64,000 nucleotides of DNA from Rehmannia glutinosa (lineage: Eukaryota; Streptophyta; Magnoliopsida; Lamiales; Orobanchaceae): NCBI GenBank assembly GCA_016081115.2, contig CM071933.1, positions 65,114,660 through 65,178,659 of the forward strand, written 5' to 3'. The translations under genes were made by a program, and so were the position numbers. The stretch's first letter is position 1, and every line of letters starts with the position of its first letter. The notes beneath the pieces were generated by a model. The model saw only the letters and a list, made by a program, of their open reading frames with translations, searched no databases and was not told the DNA's origin. Positions 22,602 through 34,700 of the stretch are shown here, in pieces.

Positions 22602-22700
22602 TACTCCCTCCGTCCCAATTATATAGTTCAACATTTTTTTTGGGATGACTCAAATATATAGTCCAATTTCTATATTGGAATAATATTTGCTTGCATTTAC
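22602..22700. mobile_element. Left end of a Stowaway (Tc1/mariner) MITE
   Basis: TA followed by CTCCCTCCGTCCCA at 22604-22617 is the diagnostic Stowaway terminal sequence. The next 60 bp (ttatatagttcaac, gactcaaatatatagtcc) are typical of these elements. No matching GGGACGGAGGGAG end was found downstream, so the copy is truncated; its right limit is not defined. Confidence 0.75.
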
Positions 22701-23036
22701 TAGTATACCCCTATACTATCTTAAAAGCTAAAATCTTGGAAAATTAATTTTTATGGAATATAGTAAACATTAAATACCCACAATTTTTAAAAAGTGGAAG
22801 AAGCATCAAATATTATAAAAACCCACTTCCTGCTTTGCTTTTTAAATTTATTTAAAATGGTGAATTAATTGTAGGGGTGAATTTCTATGTTGTGGTTAAT
22901 TTATCTAAGTGAATTTATTTAATTATCCAGTACTCACTAAATAAGGTTATTGTGGGAAGTTTGTAGGTATAATTTGTATTTCCAATATTTATCTTAATCT
23001 ATGTGAAAAACCAAACTGGATTATATATTTGGAACT

Positions 23037-24736
23037 TGTTTTGCATATTTTTGTGTGTGTGTTTTGTGTGATGATTTATGCATATTTTTTATTTGTTTTA
23101 TTTGCATATCGCATGTTTTAGTGTTATGTTGTGTTATTTTATTGATTTTCTAGGTTTTGGTGGAAAAAACAAGTTTCGGAGCAAGAAACGTTAACAAAAT
23201 CATTTCGCACAATTGCGGCAGTCGTCATATTTTGGACGTAATGTTTGCATTCGAAGTCCAATTGACATGATTCATACACTACGTGAAAGCTAAAACAAAG
23301 TTATACAATGTTTATTGCTTCTACTAAATGCAAATGAAGATATTTCGATGGGTTAAAATCATGTGCAAGTGGAAATAATGTATTGAAATTTTGGAAATGA
23401 CACGTCTTAGTATTTTGGCCATAACTCTCTTTAGAAAATTGATATTGAGGTGAATCAAGTGGATATGGAAAGCTAAGAGATAGATCTACAATTTATATGA
23501 AGGATCAAAGAGCAAATTCTGATGTTTCGAGGGTTCGCGGTCGCGCGCGGCTGGCAGAGCTGTCTTGCGCGCGGAAGTGTGCGGTTGCGCGGTCGTGCAC
23601 GGTGATTTCCTGAATACGAAAGTTCGCGATTTTTTCTGTTTTTTGGCTCTTCCACCTTGTATAGGACTCTAGGCTTATAAATAAGATTTGAGGAGGCCAT
23701 ATTTCCGAACATTTTCATTACTTAAACACTTTTAAACTTTAGGTTTTGTTATTTTCTCTTTCATTCAACATTGGGATTGCTTGAGTTCTTCCCATTGAAG
23801 TTATATTGTGGCTTAATCAAAGCATAATATTTCTTCATCTCTTTTATCCGATTTCAATTGTTGGGTGATTATTATTGTTGCATGATGATGTTTATGATTG
23901 TTTTATTTCCTTTAATTGATATTATGATCTCACCCCCAAGCATAAACTAACATCCTTGTTCTAGAATTAGGATGATTTGATTCAAACAAACAAGCATGAG
24001 TATTGACTAATTGATTTGCTTTCCTGAATAAATTATTCTACTCAATGATTAATTGATTGGTCAACTTTTGATTGTGTTAAGAGAATAATTGAGATGGAGA
24101 GACGATATTATTTCTGGACTAAATTTATTAAGGGGGTTAGATGAAATGTATTATCTAACTTGGTTAATGAAAATAGCAAATTATGTAGGGATAAACCTAT
24201 TATGTGAATACGTGAGTTATCATATCTAGGCCTAGTTTTTACTTGTTTGTTATAATTGTTAATCACATGATCAATTAGTTAATATTCTGCTTGCAAGTTT
24301 GATGAGATGATTCTGAAATCAACTTTTGATTGTGTTAAGAGAATAATTGAGATGGAGAGGCGTTTATCCATATTAGTTTTTATCTAACTCAGGGTTTAAT
24401 TGTGTTTAGTTTTAATTGGGTCTTTTATTTGTTTTTCTTTAGAGGAATCAATTCAGTTAATATTCTCGCTTGCAAGTTTGACTGATTCCAAATCCTAGAC
24501 GTTTATCCATATCGTTTTCTCCGGATTTAATTGTGTTTAGTTTTAATTGGGTCTTTTTAAATCACAAATCTTGTTAGAGTGTTTAGGATTTATTTTCCGT
24601 TAGTTGTGTTGCATAATAATTATTTGTCGGCTAAGTCTTCCGCGAGGGACGACCTTGGTCAACTTGCTACCCTACGATTGATCTCGTACTCTTGCGAATG
24701 TCGCTATATTTCTTTTAGATATTTAGCTGTCGAACA
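23037..24736 (+). mobile_element. Probable Ty3/gypsy LTR (Athila/Tat-like), remainder of element missing
   Basis: The stretch starts TGTTTTGCAT and ends GTCGAACA, followed by GGGCCCGTGGGG, which resembles a degraded primer binding site of the Athila/Tat type. The 3' part contains ccgcgagggacgaccttgg and ctcttgcgaatgtcg-like sequence found near the ends of such LTRs. Internal partial duplications are visible: ttttgattgtgttaagag plus aataattgagatggagag at about 24067 and 24326, and tagttttaattgggtcttt at about 24406 and 24537. No gag-pol follows. Both boundaries are estimates. Confidence 0.5.
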
Positions 24737-24781
24737 GGGCCCGTGGGGTATATAATAAGTTATCTCAAAAGAAATCTACAA

Positions 24782-25120
24782 TCTACCGTACATACTAAAA
24801 GAAAAAAACAAGGTTGACATATGTCAATACCTCATTAATCTTGGACATTTGTCAACTTCTTATCATCTCAATTGCACATTTACAAAATTCAGTGATAACA
24901 AATTCATTTAAGATTCTACATGATAATATATAATGCCAAAAATTAAGGATTTGTTCATAATTATTTTGGAGAAGTCAAGTTGATCAAATCTATCCGCAAA
25001 AATATTTATATATTTTTTAATTTAAATGATAACAAATTTAAGATATAATAAATAATCCAAAAAATCAAGGATTTTATCTATACTATCTTTTAAAATTGTG
25101 AAACTAAGATTTTGTTCTAG
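24782..25120 (+). mobile_element. Short non-autonomous Helitron
   Basis: It starts TCTACCGTACATACTAAAAG after host A (24781) and ends TTTTGTTCTAG before host T (25121), fitting Helitron 5'-TC and 3'-CTRR ends with A/T insertion. The 5' end resembles the common plant TCTTATATACTAAAA family and is followed by gttgacatatgtcaa. The expected 3' hairpin is not clear, which lowers confidence. No coding sequence. Confidence 0.5.
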
Positions 25121-25239
25121 TATATATATAGGATTTGGATTAAGATAAAAACTCATGTCAGACGGACTAACGGGCCAAAATCCATTAGAAGGATCCCAAA
25201 ACTGACTCGACTGCATTTTTGTTTTATTAGCAGTGGCGC

Positions 25240-25495
25240 TTTTGTAAAAGTATTAGTTGTTCCCCATAAAAGTAATAGTTTTTTCCCCCAAAAAAGTATT
25301 AGTAGTCCGTTCCTTGAAAAATATTTAGTATGCCTACTGACAAATATTAACCTTCTATCTGAAAAGTATTAGTAGTCTCTCCAAAAAGTATTAGTAGTCA
25401 TTTGAAAAGTATTAATAATTCCTTGATTTTTCCTCTGAAAAATATTAGTAATCCTCTAAAAAATATTACAAGTTGAAGTAAAAAGTATTACCAAA
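25240..25495. repeat. Irregular minisatellite of aaaagtattagtagtc units
   Basis: About nine imperfect copies of aaaagtattagtagt separated by 5-20 bp of variable pyrimidine-rich sequence. The spacing is irregular, so this is a degenerate minisatellite rather than a CRISPR-like array. Confidence 0.7.
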
Positions 25496-25499
25496 TCTA

Positions 25500-26900
25500 A
25501 AATTAGGACAATATCAATTTTAACTTGAAGCTAAAATATTACTCTTCAATGAAGGGGTTCGGGTTCGAGCCTCTACAATGACAGAGTCGAATTTAAAAAA
25601 AAAAAATTAAAGCCAAAAGTGAGGCCAAATTATCATCTTCATCCTCGAAGAACCCTAATAACCTTATTTCCTTTTTATTGCAATCATCACTACCCCACAA
25701 CCAACACTCACACCATATTTCCACTGCCATACAAAAGCACGATAATCAAATCAGGTTTTGTGACTCATTTCTAAAGCCAAGGCATACTATATCTACAGTT
25801 TACACAGTGATGAAACCACTATGGGCCAGGGGTCACTGGGCCCCCTGAATTTTTGAAAAAAAAGTATGGGTATTTTGGTAATTTCACTTTATAATCTTAA
25901 GAATTATAGAAAAATAGTATAAATGGAACAAATTTCAATTTCTTCATTCTTCTTTTCCCCTCCACACTTGAGAATCTTGAAAAATCTCTGAGTCTAGTTT
26001 AGTTTTTTCTTTTTCAAAATTGTACATTTTATTTTGCTCAATCATAAATTTTTGTATATTTACTTTTAGCTCCACTAAAATTGTGTACATTTTCCCATAT
26101 TATTTTATTTTTGTAATATTAGCAATGAAACTATTATGCAATAATTACAAAATATGAAAATAGAAGAGGAATATTATGATATATTACTATAATTGTATTA
26201 TATTTTTTCTTCCTTTTTGAATATTAAGATGTAATAGAATAAACACTTTGACTTATCAAAATTGGTTTTTTATTTTTAGAGTTGATATATTATATTATAT
26301 TTTTATATTAATTTTAGTTGCCCCCTACACGAAGTTAGTGGCTAAATCATTGAGTTTACATATTGTTCCACACAATATTAACATCTCCATTGCATACAAT
26401 CAGGGTGAAGAAGATATGCAGACACCGTCAATCAAATTTTGTACAATATTTCCAGACGAAACTGACGAGGCAACACAATTGCGAGTCCGCCCCAACCAAC
26501 CTTCATCCAAAAGGCAAGTAGCAGCGAGCGGCCCATTTGCGGTCAACAACCCTCGTGGAAGTCATCCTTCCGACGACCAGTCCATCTATCGACTGCAAAG
26601 AACCAAGTCGGTTGTCTCGCTACTATCAATTCCATGTTGTGGTGATTTTGCTTGTTGCGGGAAACTGAAACAACCTCCATCCTTTTTTTAATTTCTTTAT
26701 TTGTTGGATCTGAACGGTGGTGGTGTGAGGAGGTTGAAGGGTTGGATCGGGTAAGAATCTGGATTGTTTGTTGGGGCTCCTTCTAACATATCGGATTTAT
26801 TAGACCGTCTTACAGAAGATCAACTCTTAGATTAAAAAGAACTCATATCATGGGGTGAAACTGTGGGGACTGATCTGAGTCGTTGGAATATTAGTTTTAA
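25500..26900. other. Repeat-rich intergenic stretch without a supported gene
   Basis: A ggttcgagcctc B-box-like sequence and a poly-A run at 25560-25610 hint at a SINE tail. At 25820-25870, gtcactgggccccctgaattt resembles a TIR-element end. The 147-codon frame at 26248-26691 has no recognisable domain, no splice context I can defend and an AT-rich first third, so it is left unannotated. Confidence 0.4.
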
Positions 26901-27201
26901 CTAGAACAATACCCGTGAATTACACGAGATTTGCCAAAAAAATTGTTATAACTATAGAAGATCCAAAATATTGATTCAAAAGATTATATTGATAGAATCT
27001 TTAATTACAAAATAAGAATATTGTATAGATATGATTTTTGAATTATTTGTTATCTATTAGATTATATATGAAAAATAATATATACGGTTGCCACGTAGAT
27101 AAATGTGAAACAGTCGTGAAATTGAGAGAATAAAAGAGTTAGACACATATCTCAAGATAGTGAGCTGATGACACGTGTCATATTTATTTTAGTATATAAG
27201 A
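26901..27201 (-). mobile_element. Short non-autonomous Helitron upstream of the EAR-motif gene
   Basis: Read on the minus strand it begins TCTTATATACTAAAATAAAT after host A and ends CACGGGTATTGTTCTAG before host T. The 3' end has the expected hairpin, CTCGTGTAATTCACGGG, 12 bp from the terminus. These are the canonical signals of plant Helitrons. The 301-bp interior, including a GACACGTGTC palindrome, has no ORF. It lies about 300 bp upstream of the next start codon. Confidence 0.8.
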
Positions 27202-27498
27202 TTGATGGCTAAGACTTTTTTTTCTTTAATTTAGGAAGTGAGATAATAATTAATTGGCATTAGCCATTAGTACAATCTACTAATTTTTCAGTTTTTTTTA
27301 ATAAATTAATGATTACAAAAAAATAATATCCAATAAACCAATATATATATTCAATAACAAACATACACGTCTTCTAAAGTTCTAATGTTGTTTGGTAATA
27401 AACCAATACATTACGTCTTCATTGGCAGCGTATAATCGCAGAGCTTTCCCCTTTCAAATTTCAACCAATCGCAAAATTCTGCCGGGAATTGCTTTTTA

Positions 27499-30280
27499 AT
27501 GGAGGGAGTAGGGGCTAGACTCGGCCGATCCTCGACTCGCTACGGCCCGGCGACCGTCTTCACCGGTCCGGTTCGCAAGTGGAAGAAGAAGTGGGTTAAC
27601 GTGCCGCCGTCCAGTTCCAACCACCATCACGCGGCGTCGAACGGAACCGTCAACGGAAGTAACGGCTCCGCCCACCTCTTGCTCTACAAGTGGACCCCGA
27701 TCACTCCCAGCCAAAACAAGGACAGTAATAATAATAACAGCGGCACCAATAGTGGTAATAATGGCAATGCTGATTCTAAGATTTCGAACGAAGACGACGA
27801 CTTCGCAGCAGAGGAGCCTCCGAAGAGGAAATTCAAGTATATTCCGGTATTTTCCGTAATTTAACCTGATCTCAATTGGTTGCGCGTTTGGTTTGCGTGC
27901 GCGTGCGTATATATGTTTTGTGCCGTTGTCGTTTTGATTTGTTATGGGGAAGCTAGATTTGAGTGGAGAATTGAATTGGATTAGGAATTATTCATATATA
28001 TCTGTGATCTACGACTTAAGGTACTTGGCTTGTATGGTGGTTTAGGGTTTTGATTTCTTATTGGAAACTTGGAATTTGGGGATCAGTTTAAATCCAGTGG
28101 CTGAGATTTTAGAGAACTTCGATTTGGGTCCCAGCAGAGAGTATTTGGTTATGTTGGTATTTTGCTAATTTTTTGGGTAAATTCCCTCCTTTTTTCCCCT
28201 GATGTAGATGGGGATGGGGAAAGGGAGACCTGATTTTCCAGTGACCTGATTAAAGGGAGAAATTTCACGCCATCCACTTTGTAGTATCCAAGTGGTTTTG
28301 TTCCATTTGATGTGCATATAATGACAAAATAAATTGAAATGGTGATTCATCTAACGGTATACAATCCACTTAGGTGACTCGCATCCAATTAAAAGTGTGA
28401 GCTTTGGAAGGAAAACAATTCAATTGCTGCAATACAGAGGAGCATGTGGGGGGAGCTTTTTTATGCTACCCACTTGGATTGTAGCTAAGTGGTTTACAGT
28501 TGTTGGATGTGTAGATGATAATAGCTTAAAGTAAGATAATGACATTATCAATGCATGCAAATCCACTGCGCGATCTATCGGCTGTCAAATCCCCTTAGGT
28601 ATTAACCAAGAGGTAGCATCTCTATCAGCTGTCAAATCCACTTAGGTAGTAACTAAGAGGTAGCATATCTGAGCCGAAGGACATCACCTTATTTTTTTCC
28701 TTACTTGGTAACCTTGTAATAGAGAATCAGGTTTATTTGCTCTTAGAAAAGCAAAAATCCAAGTGATGACAGATGGTTTTGATTTCTCTGGCACAATATT
28801 ATTAGGGGGGAAGGAGGGGGGGGGGGTGTTGGTTACAAAGGTACAATAGGGTTTTCTATTACTCCACTATGTGTTCTTTTTGTTTTTGTTTTAATAATGA
28901 AAATGTAAAAGATAGTGAAGGTTTGCAGCAGATTCTGCATTGCCTACTTTTCAAATATTGTCCAGAAACCAACAGCCTACCGAAATTATTTAGAATGGAA
29001 TCTAAAAATACATTATTATCAGAAGCATTCTAGCACGGTCCCACTCCCGAATTATATCAATTTTGCCATTCTCACATTCTCAGTCCCGCACTTGCTCTTG
29101 CTTTATGGAACTTACGTCTAGCCATTGTATCAGTTCTGCTGTGTCATTTCCTGTCTCTCTCTCTTCTCTAGATTCTTCTCTACCACGGTTGACAGGCACA
29201 AGACCCTCTAGTGGGCTTGTAATTGCAAACAGAGAGGCATTGTTTCCCATTCATGCACTAATTTTTGTACGTATGACAATTTAAGGCATGATCTTTTGTT
29301 ACGAAAATATGGCGTTTCTATGAAACTTGAGTCCAATGGCATTGTTCTCTTTCTTAAGTATTTTATTTTTGAAAGTGAGAAATATGACCAGTTTAATGGA
29401 TTGCTCCTGTTATTTGATCCATAAAGTTCCATGACTTCTATGTAACAATTCTGACATATTGGTTATGCATAATTCCATTTTGGGTGATGTTTTAATATTT
29501 TTTTGGGGAATGGTTGGATAGATAATTGTGCTTGAAGAACAAAAGAATGAGTCGTCAGAACAGATTGAGGATGAAGCTAAGCCACTTGAGATTGACACAA
29601 GCACAATGGAGGCGACCTCCAAAAGGGATGGTTATGACGGAAAGCCTGACATGAATGATATACCAATGGATGAAAACGAGGTGATTAACATACATCATTA
29701 AAATAATTTACAGTGTATTTTAGTGCTTATAAGAGTTTTAAATGTCTAAAAAGATGTTAGAAATACTATTACTTTTTTAAAACATCTTATGAGCTCTGGG
29801 TCTCCACTTTATTCTTTTAGTGGATTTTCAATTTTTCTATGGTATCTGTCTCTTAAAATTCGACGTTTAGTGGATTTTCAATTTTTCCATGGATCTTTCT
29901 TTTAAAAGTGGACGTTTCTTTTTACTGATAAGTCCCAGAACTTGTCCTTTTTATAGAGGATTATTGTTCTTCGAATATGCTGACACAAATTCACGTCTAA
30001 CTGAAACCAACGCATTGTAAACTGTTTTAGTATTGGATTGATCTCAATGGTGTATGGTGAGATGTTACTTGTTAAATATTGTATCATTGTGCAGAAAAAG
30101 AAAATGTTATTTATGAATTATTGGATTCCACTCTTGTGTCAGGCTCCAGAGGATGATCCTGTTGAACGGCACGATCTGAATGAAAGCCCATTGGAATTGA
30201 GTTTGGGCTTCAAGGCTCGCAAGGACAAAAATGAATCCGATGCAAAAGCTGATCAAGTTAAAGATGACCAGCTCGAATGA
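27499..30280 (+). CDS. Three-exon plant protein of unknown function with overlapping EAR repression motifs
   Basis: Exon 1 (27499-27846) starts MEGVGARLGRSSTRYGP and includes FTGPVRKWKKKWV, LLLYKWTPITPSQ, an Asn/Ser/Gly-rich linker and PPKRKFKYIP before a GT donor. Exon 2 (29522-29680) adds VLEEQKNESSEQIEDEAKP and MNDIPMDENE. Exon 3 (30143-30280) reads DLNESPLELSLGFKARKDK and ends at TGA. Both introns are phase 0 with GT-AG ends, and the spliced protein has 214 residues. There are no membrane segments. The basic KWKKKW and KRK clusters suggest nuclear location. DLNESP fits DLNxxP and LELSL fits LxLxL, the two EAR motif types that recruit TOPLESS-type corepressors; a transcriptional regulator role is inference. 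I recognise the N-terminus as widely conserved in plants but cannot name it. Confidence 0.85.
28265..28666. mobile_element. Two related MITE-like inverted-repeat elements in intron 1
   Basis: The clearer copy spans 28463-28666 with ends ATGCTACC and GGTAGCAT. Subterminal tgtagctaagtgg on the left corresponds to ccacttaggtagtaacta on the right. Its right arm is partly duplicated (gctgtcaaatcc at about 28583 and 28629). A second copy at about 28265-28385 has atccactttgtag and ccacttaggtgactcgcat arms. No clear target duplication could be fixed. Both lie in the 1.7-kb first intron of the EAR-motif gene. Confidence 0.55.
29818..29915. repeat. Short tandem duplication in intron 2
   Basis: The block tagtggattttcaattttt(c)c/tatgg plus gacgttt occurs twice in a row with about 50-bp spacing, a simple local duplication inside the intron between 29681 and 30142. 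Confidence 0.7.
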
Positions 30281-31787
30281 TTGAAACTCCATCATCGTTG
30301 AGCATTTAAGTTGCTGTGAAGCAGGTAATAAGCCTGAGGAGATAAAAGTGCTAAGATTTGCATTCTAGCTCCCCACAAGCTCTGTTTGTTCTTGGCTTAT
30401 TATCAAGCTAATGGGTCCTTGAGACAAGTAAATTCAAGCAACTTATGATGATGGCTGGTAACTTTGGCTCCTTTTTTGCTTCCTTCTTGAGGTGATCCAA
30501 TTTGTATCGGTTCATTCCATCTCCTTGAAATACAATGACTATTATTTTTTATTATAATGATAGATCACAAATTCCTGACAGAATTCAAGGTTTCTTTTAT
30601 GTTGGACATTATGTAATGAAAGTACGTTTTACCAGATTAACTCAGTAGTCGCTACTCACTGGAGTTTACAATTTGTCAATTACCATGGAACTTCTTCAGT
30701 GTATTTATTTTTCTATTTTACTATTTGGGTATTGCTCCGTTTAAACATCCATTGTTTAGATGTTATCGTTTTAATTCTTTAAACAGTCGTCATGTTAGGT
30801 TCATATGGTATCTTTTTGATAATTTGGTATTAGGTTGACCGGCCTTTTTCTGAAGGCAGAAAATCATTATGGGGATCATTTTGTAGCATATCTGCATCTA
30901 TTTTCGTGTTCCTAAATCTTTCAACATACTGCTTGGATCTTCTTTTGATAAAAAATCTAGAGCTGTAAAAATGAGCACAATTGGGCTGAGCTTCATTTTT
31001 ATAGACCCAAAAAGAATTGCGTCTATTTGGAATTACTCATTCGACCCGAAACACCAGGTCAACCCAGTAGACCCAACATTTTATGAGTTGGACCAGACTG
31101 GGGCTCCAAAAATAGCAACTTGCTCACTATTTGGCCCAGCCCAGCCAAATATTTTTCCCATTGACCCGACAGGCCAACACTGGCCTAGCTCGTTTGGTAG
31201 CTCAATAAAGAACCCCCTCTTCAATGACCATATATTGCCAGTAATCTATCTCTGATAAATCTTCAATTCCAAAATGACATTTTATTTTTTATTCCACCCC
31301 ACGAATGGAGTATGATTGTCACGTGTATAAAAAATACGATATTAATTTTCAACCATAAATTATGGATTTTTATAAAGCATGTGATATGATAGTTTTTATC
31401 AATAACGATAGAATAGAAGATGAAATACCCATTTGGAACAGAAAATCCAATCCGTCTGCAAAGACCTATGGACTTCTGATATGTGATGAGTTCAGCATAA
31501 AAGGGTAAAAGAGACAGAGATCATTTTTCTGCCTCTTCCAGTCGTATTAACTTCGTTCTGATATTAGCATAAAAAAGTCTTGAACGACAATAAGATATTC
31601 ATATTATTTTCCAAGATCATCATAAAGACATTTAACGATTCAAGATCAATGGGTGAGTCGCGAATAAGTAAATGGGGAGAAGGAAAAAGAAAAACGCCCT
31701 AGCCAAAGGGCAAGCACAAGTAAGGCAATCAAGCAAAATCGATTCAAATGCTACAGGAGAATTGACAGGAAGGAATGATTTTCGTCG
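30281..31787. other. 3' flanks of two convergent genes
   Basis: The first 300-350 bp should hold the 3' UTR of the EAR-motif gene and the last 150-200 bp that of the minus-strand MPC gene, which face each other tail to tail. Poly(A) sites cannot be fixed by eye. At 30958-31200 a run of gacccaa- and ggcccagc-rich sequence beginning gctgtaaaaatgagc resembles the ends of plant TIR elements and explains the spurious open frame at 30971-31255. Confidence 0.45.
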
Positions 31788-34700
31788 TCATTCTTTGGCC
31801 ACAACAGCTTGCTCATCTTCATTGAAGTAGTCGTGCCTGTTAGCATGAAAATGCAATATAAATTGTATAGACATGCCCCAATTAACAATTTTGAAACACA
31901 AGAACTTGATATACAAACTGACTCACCGAATTTTTCGGGCAAGCTGGTAAATGCCTGTACCGGCCATTACAATGTTTACACTGAAAAGATTCCAGTTCTT
32001 CTGCAGTCCATAATAATGATACCCCAGATACAGAAAGAAACTTTTGTTAAATCGTTCGACATTGTCAAATCAAGCAGTTAATAGCCTAATACAAAGAAAA
32101 TTTACGGGTATGAATGGAGAAGGAGAAATATAACAGATCCTTCCATATTTAGTAATTCGTATTCCTAACTTTCTCGAGCCAGCAGAACAAAAAAAAAACT
32201 GGTATAATGCTAGTCATCAATAACTAGTTTTCCATTTGTGTTACTTCTCAACTCCCAACCAAAAGCTTTCAACATGATAAAATGAAAGAAAAAGATTGAG
32301 AGAAAAATAAGGCACTTGCGAATCATCCAAAACAAAAGGAAAGTGATAATCATAATTCATCTGAGCCAATTCACTCCAGCAGATTCTCTACTGCACTAGA
32401 TTAACAAGTTTTGATGAACTAGCCATCAATATATCTTAAGTGACTTCATTGTTCTGACTATATCTTAAGTGACTTCATTGTTCTGACTATGTTGTTCTAG
32501 CTCTGAAAAAAGAGACGTAATTTATATAGCTACAAAAATGAAACATGACAAGCTGAAAGTGTCTGAATCAGGAAATCGATTTTGTTAGGCATTTGGTTAA
32601 CCTTTTGGATCTTTTTCCAATTCAATAAGACTTGATTCGCTCAACATGAGTAAGGTAGTATAATCTAAGTAGGTAGTTGAGAATCATAAATTGGTAATGT
32701 TTACAAATAAAAGCTAAAAACTGAAAAATCAAAGTTGAAGTGTTCCAAAAACAAAACGAAACAAAAAAAGGTTTTCAAAATGAGCTTTTGGTAGAAAGAC
32801 AAAAACGCTATTCTTATTATCAGTAGACCAATATTATATTTTTCAAATTTGAGGATAAGAATGTCAAAAGCAACCTTATTTTTATTTACAAAAATACCAA
32901 AGGTACTTTTCCAAAATCAGATGCACCCAACCCCCGCTTTTAAATTTTGATTAAATGAAGCAAAACTGGCATTTGCAAACACTAAAAAGTGTCAGTTGAA
33001 AGCCGAGAATCACTTTTTTTAGTATTTGCAAACACTCCCTAAATTTGCTAAAAGAGATCCAACTGGAAATATGCCAGGAAAAGGTGATGATAATAAAGAG
33101 AGGTGTATATTGTAATACTTGATGTTCGAAGATTTCCACTAGATAATTAGTATATCTCAATATAAATATAATTTTGCTTCCTTCCTGTTTTCTTCCACTA
33201 TTATGATCTGGAAATACTGAACCAGGATTTGACACAAAGCATAACAGAAAGATGGTGATATGGTATTAGATTTTCACAACTTTGAAGTCTTTTCAATCAT
33301 CCATATAAAACCAAAACTCGAGGGTTGAAGTGCAGAGAAGCCATGCAGTTAAAAAATTTCAAACGAGAATATATGTTACCAGAAATGATATTAATCTCAT
33401 CATAAAACACAAACACACACACGCACACACACACACCAAGAAATATAAAAATTTACTGCCCAGCTTAGGCATATTATCTCAACAAGTGAACTTACAGGAG
33501 TAATAACAGTGCTGTAACGTGACCAGATAACTCCAGTTGCTGTGACAGCTGGGAAAGGAAATTCATAGGAGTAAATAATTCAGTTCCATGAGAGCCTAAA
33601 AGAGAATAATTTACAGCTGATGTGGATATTGAAGAATCTGAATGATATGATTAGATTTATTGCATAATTGTAAAGAGCTAATCAGTAGGTTCTACGTATA
33701 GAAATATAATTTGTATTTATTCAGGCTTATTACAGCAGGCTATTAGTATAGAGCAGATTTGTAGGATCAGTTTTTATTCTTCTCATTTATAGAGGCTGAT
33801 TTTTTGTATTGATAGGAATTAGTCAAACTTCCCTAGAATAGATTTCCAGAGTTGTATATATGTTCCACTCAGCTGAGTTATTTGATATAATAGAGTGAAT
33901 TTCTCTACATGGTATCTAGAGCCAGTTAGAGTTCTAAAATTCTGCTCTTTGCCTTTTTTTTTTAAAAAAAAAAAATAATAATAAAAATAAAATCAAATCA
34001 AATCACAGTTTGTCCTTTGTTCTAATCATCATCGTTATGTCTGAGGAAACAACTATTGTTAATTGTGATAGTCAAAATAATCACATGACTGTAGAACTCC
34101 AGAATCTGCAAGTCTCCTATCGTTTGAATGGGAGGAATTACTTAAAGTGGTCTCAAATTGTGAAGACTTTTATGAAAGGAAAAGGGAAGATTAACCACCT
34201 CTTGGATATGCCCCCAAATCCTGAAGACCCCAAGTTTACAGTCTGGGAGGAAGAAGACTCCATGATCATGTCATGGCTTTGGAACTCGATGATGCCTGAG
34301 GTGAGTGGACCCTATTTGTTTCTGACTACAGCAAATGAAATTTGGGAAGCTGTGAGACAGACTTACTCCAAGGTCAAAGATGCCGCATTAGTCTTTGAGA
34401 TAAAGACGAAAATCTCAACAACCAAACAAGGTAATTTATCTGTCATTGAGTACTATAATATAATGAAAGGTTTCTGGTTAGAGTTGGACTATTATCAAGA
34501 TTTCAAGATGAAATGTAATGAAGATGTCGTAACTCTTAAGCAATATGTGGAAAGGGAAAGGATTTTTGAGTTTCTTGCAGGACTAAATGTGGAATTTGAC
34601 CAAGTCAAGGTCCAAATTCTTGGAAAAGATACACTGCCATCACTCAATGAAGTGTTCTCCATCATTAGGGGAGAAGAAGGGAGGAGGATTGTGATGTTAG

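Noticed and set aside
25555..25615. tRNA-derived SINE
   Set aside because: A ggttcgagcctc B-box-like sequence with a poly-A run is present, but no A box at the right distance and no target duplication could be identified.
26248..26691. 147-codon open frame, plus strand
   Set aside because: No recognisable domain, AT-rich hydrophobic start fused to a Ser/Pro-rich tail, surrounded by repeats; no splice or homology support.
30971..31255. 94-codon open frame rich in Pro, Asp and Asn
   Set aside because: Translation of repeated gacccaa- and ggccca-type sequence typical of TIR-element ends, not a protein.
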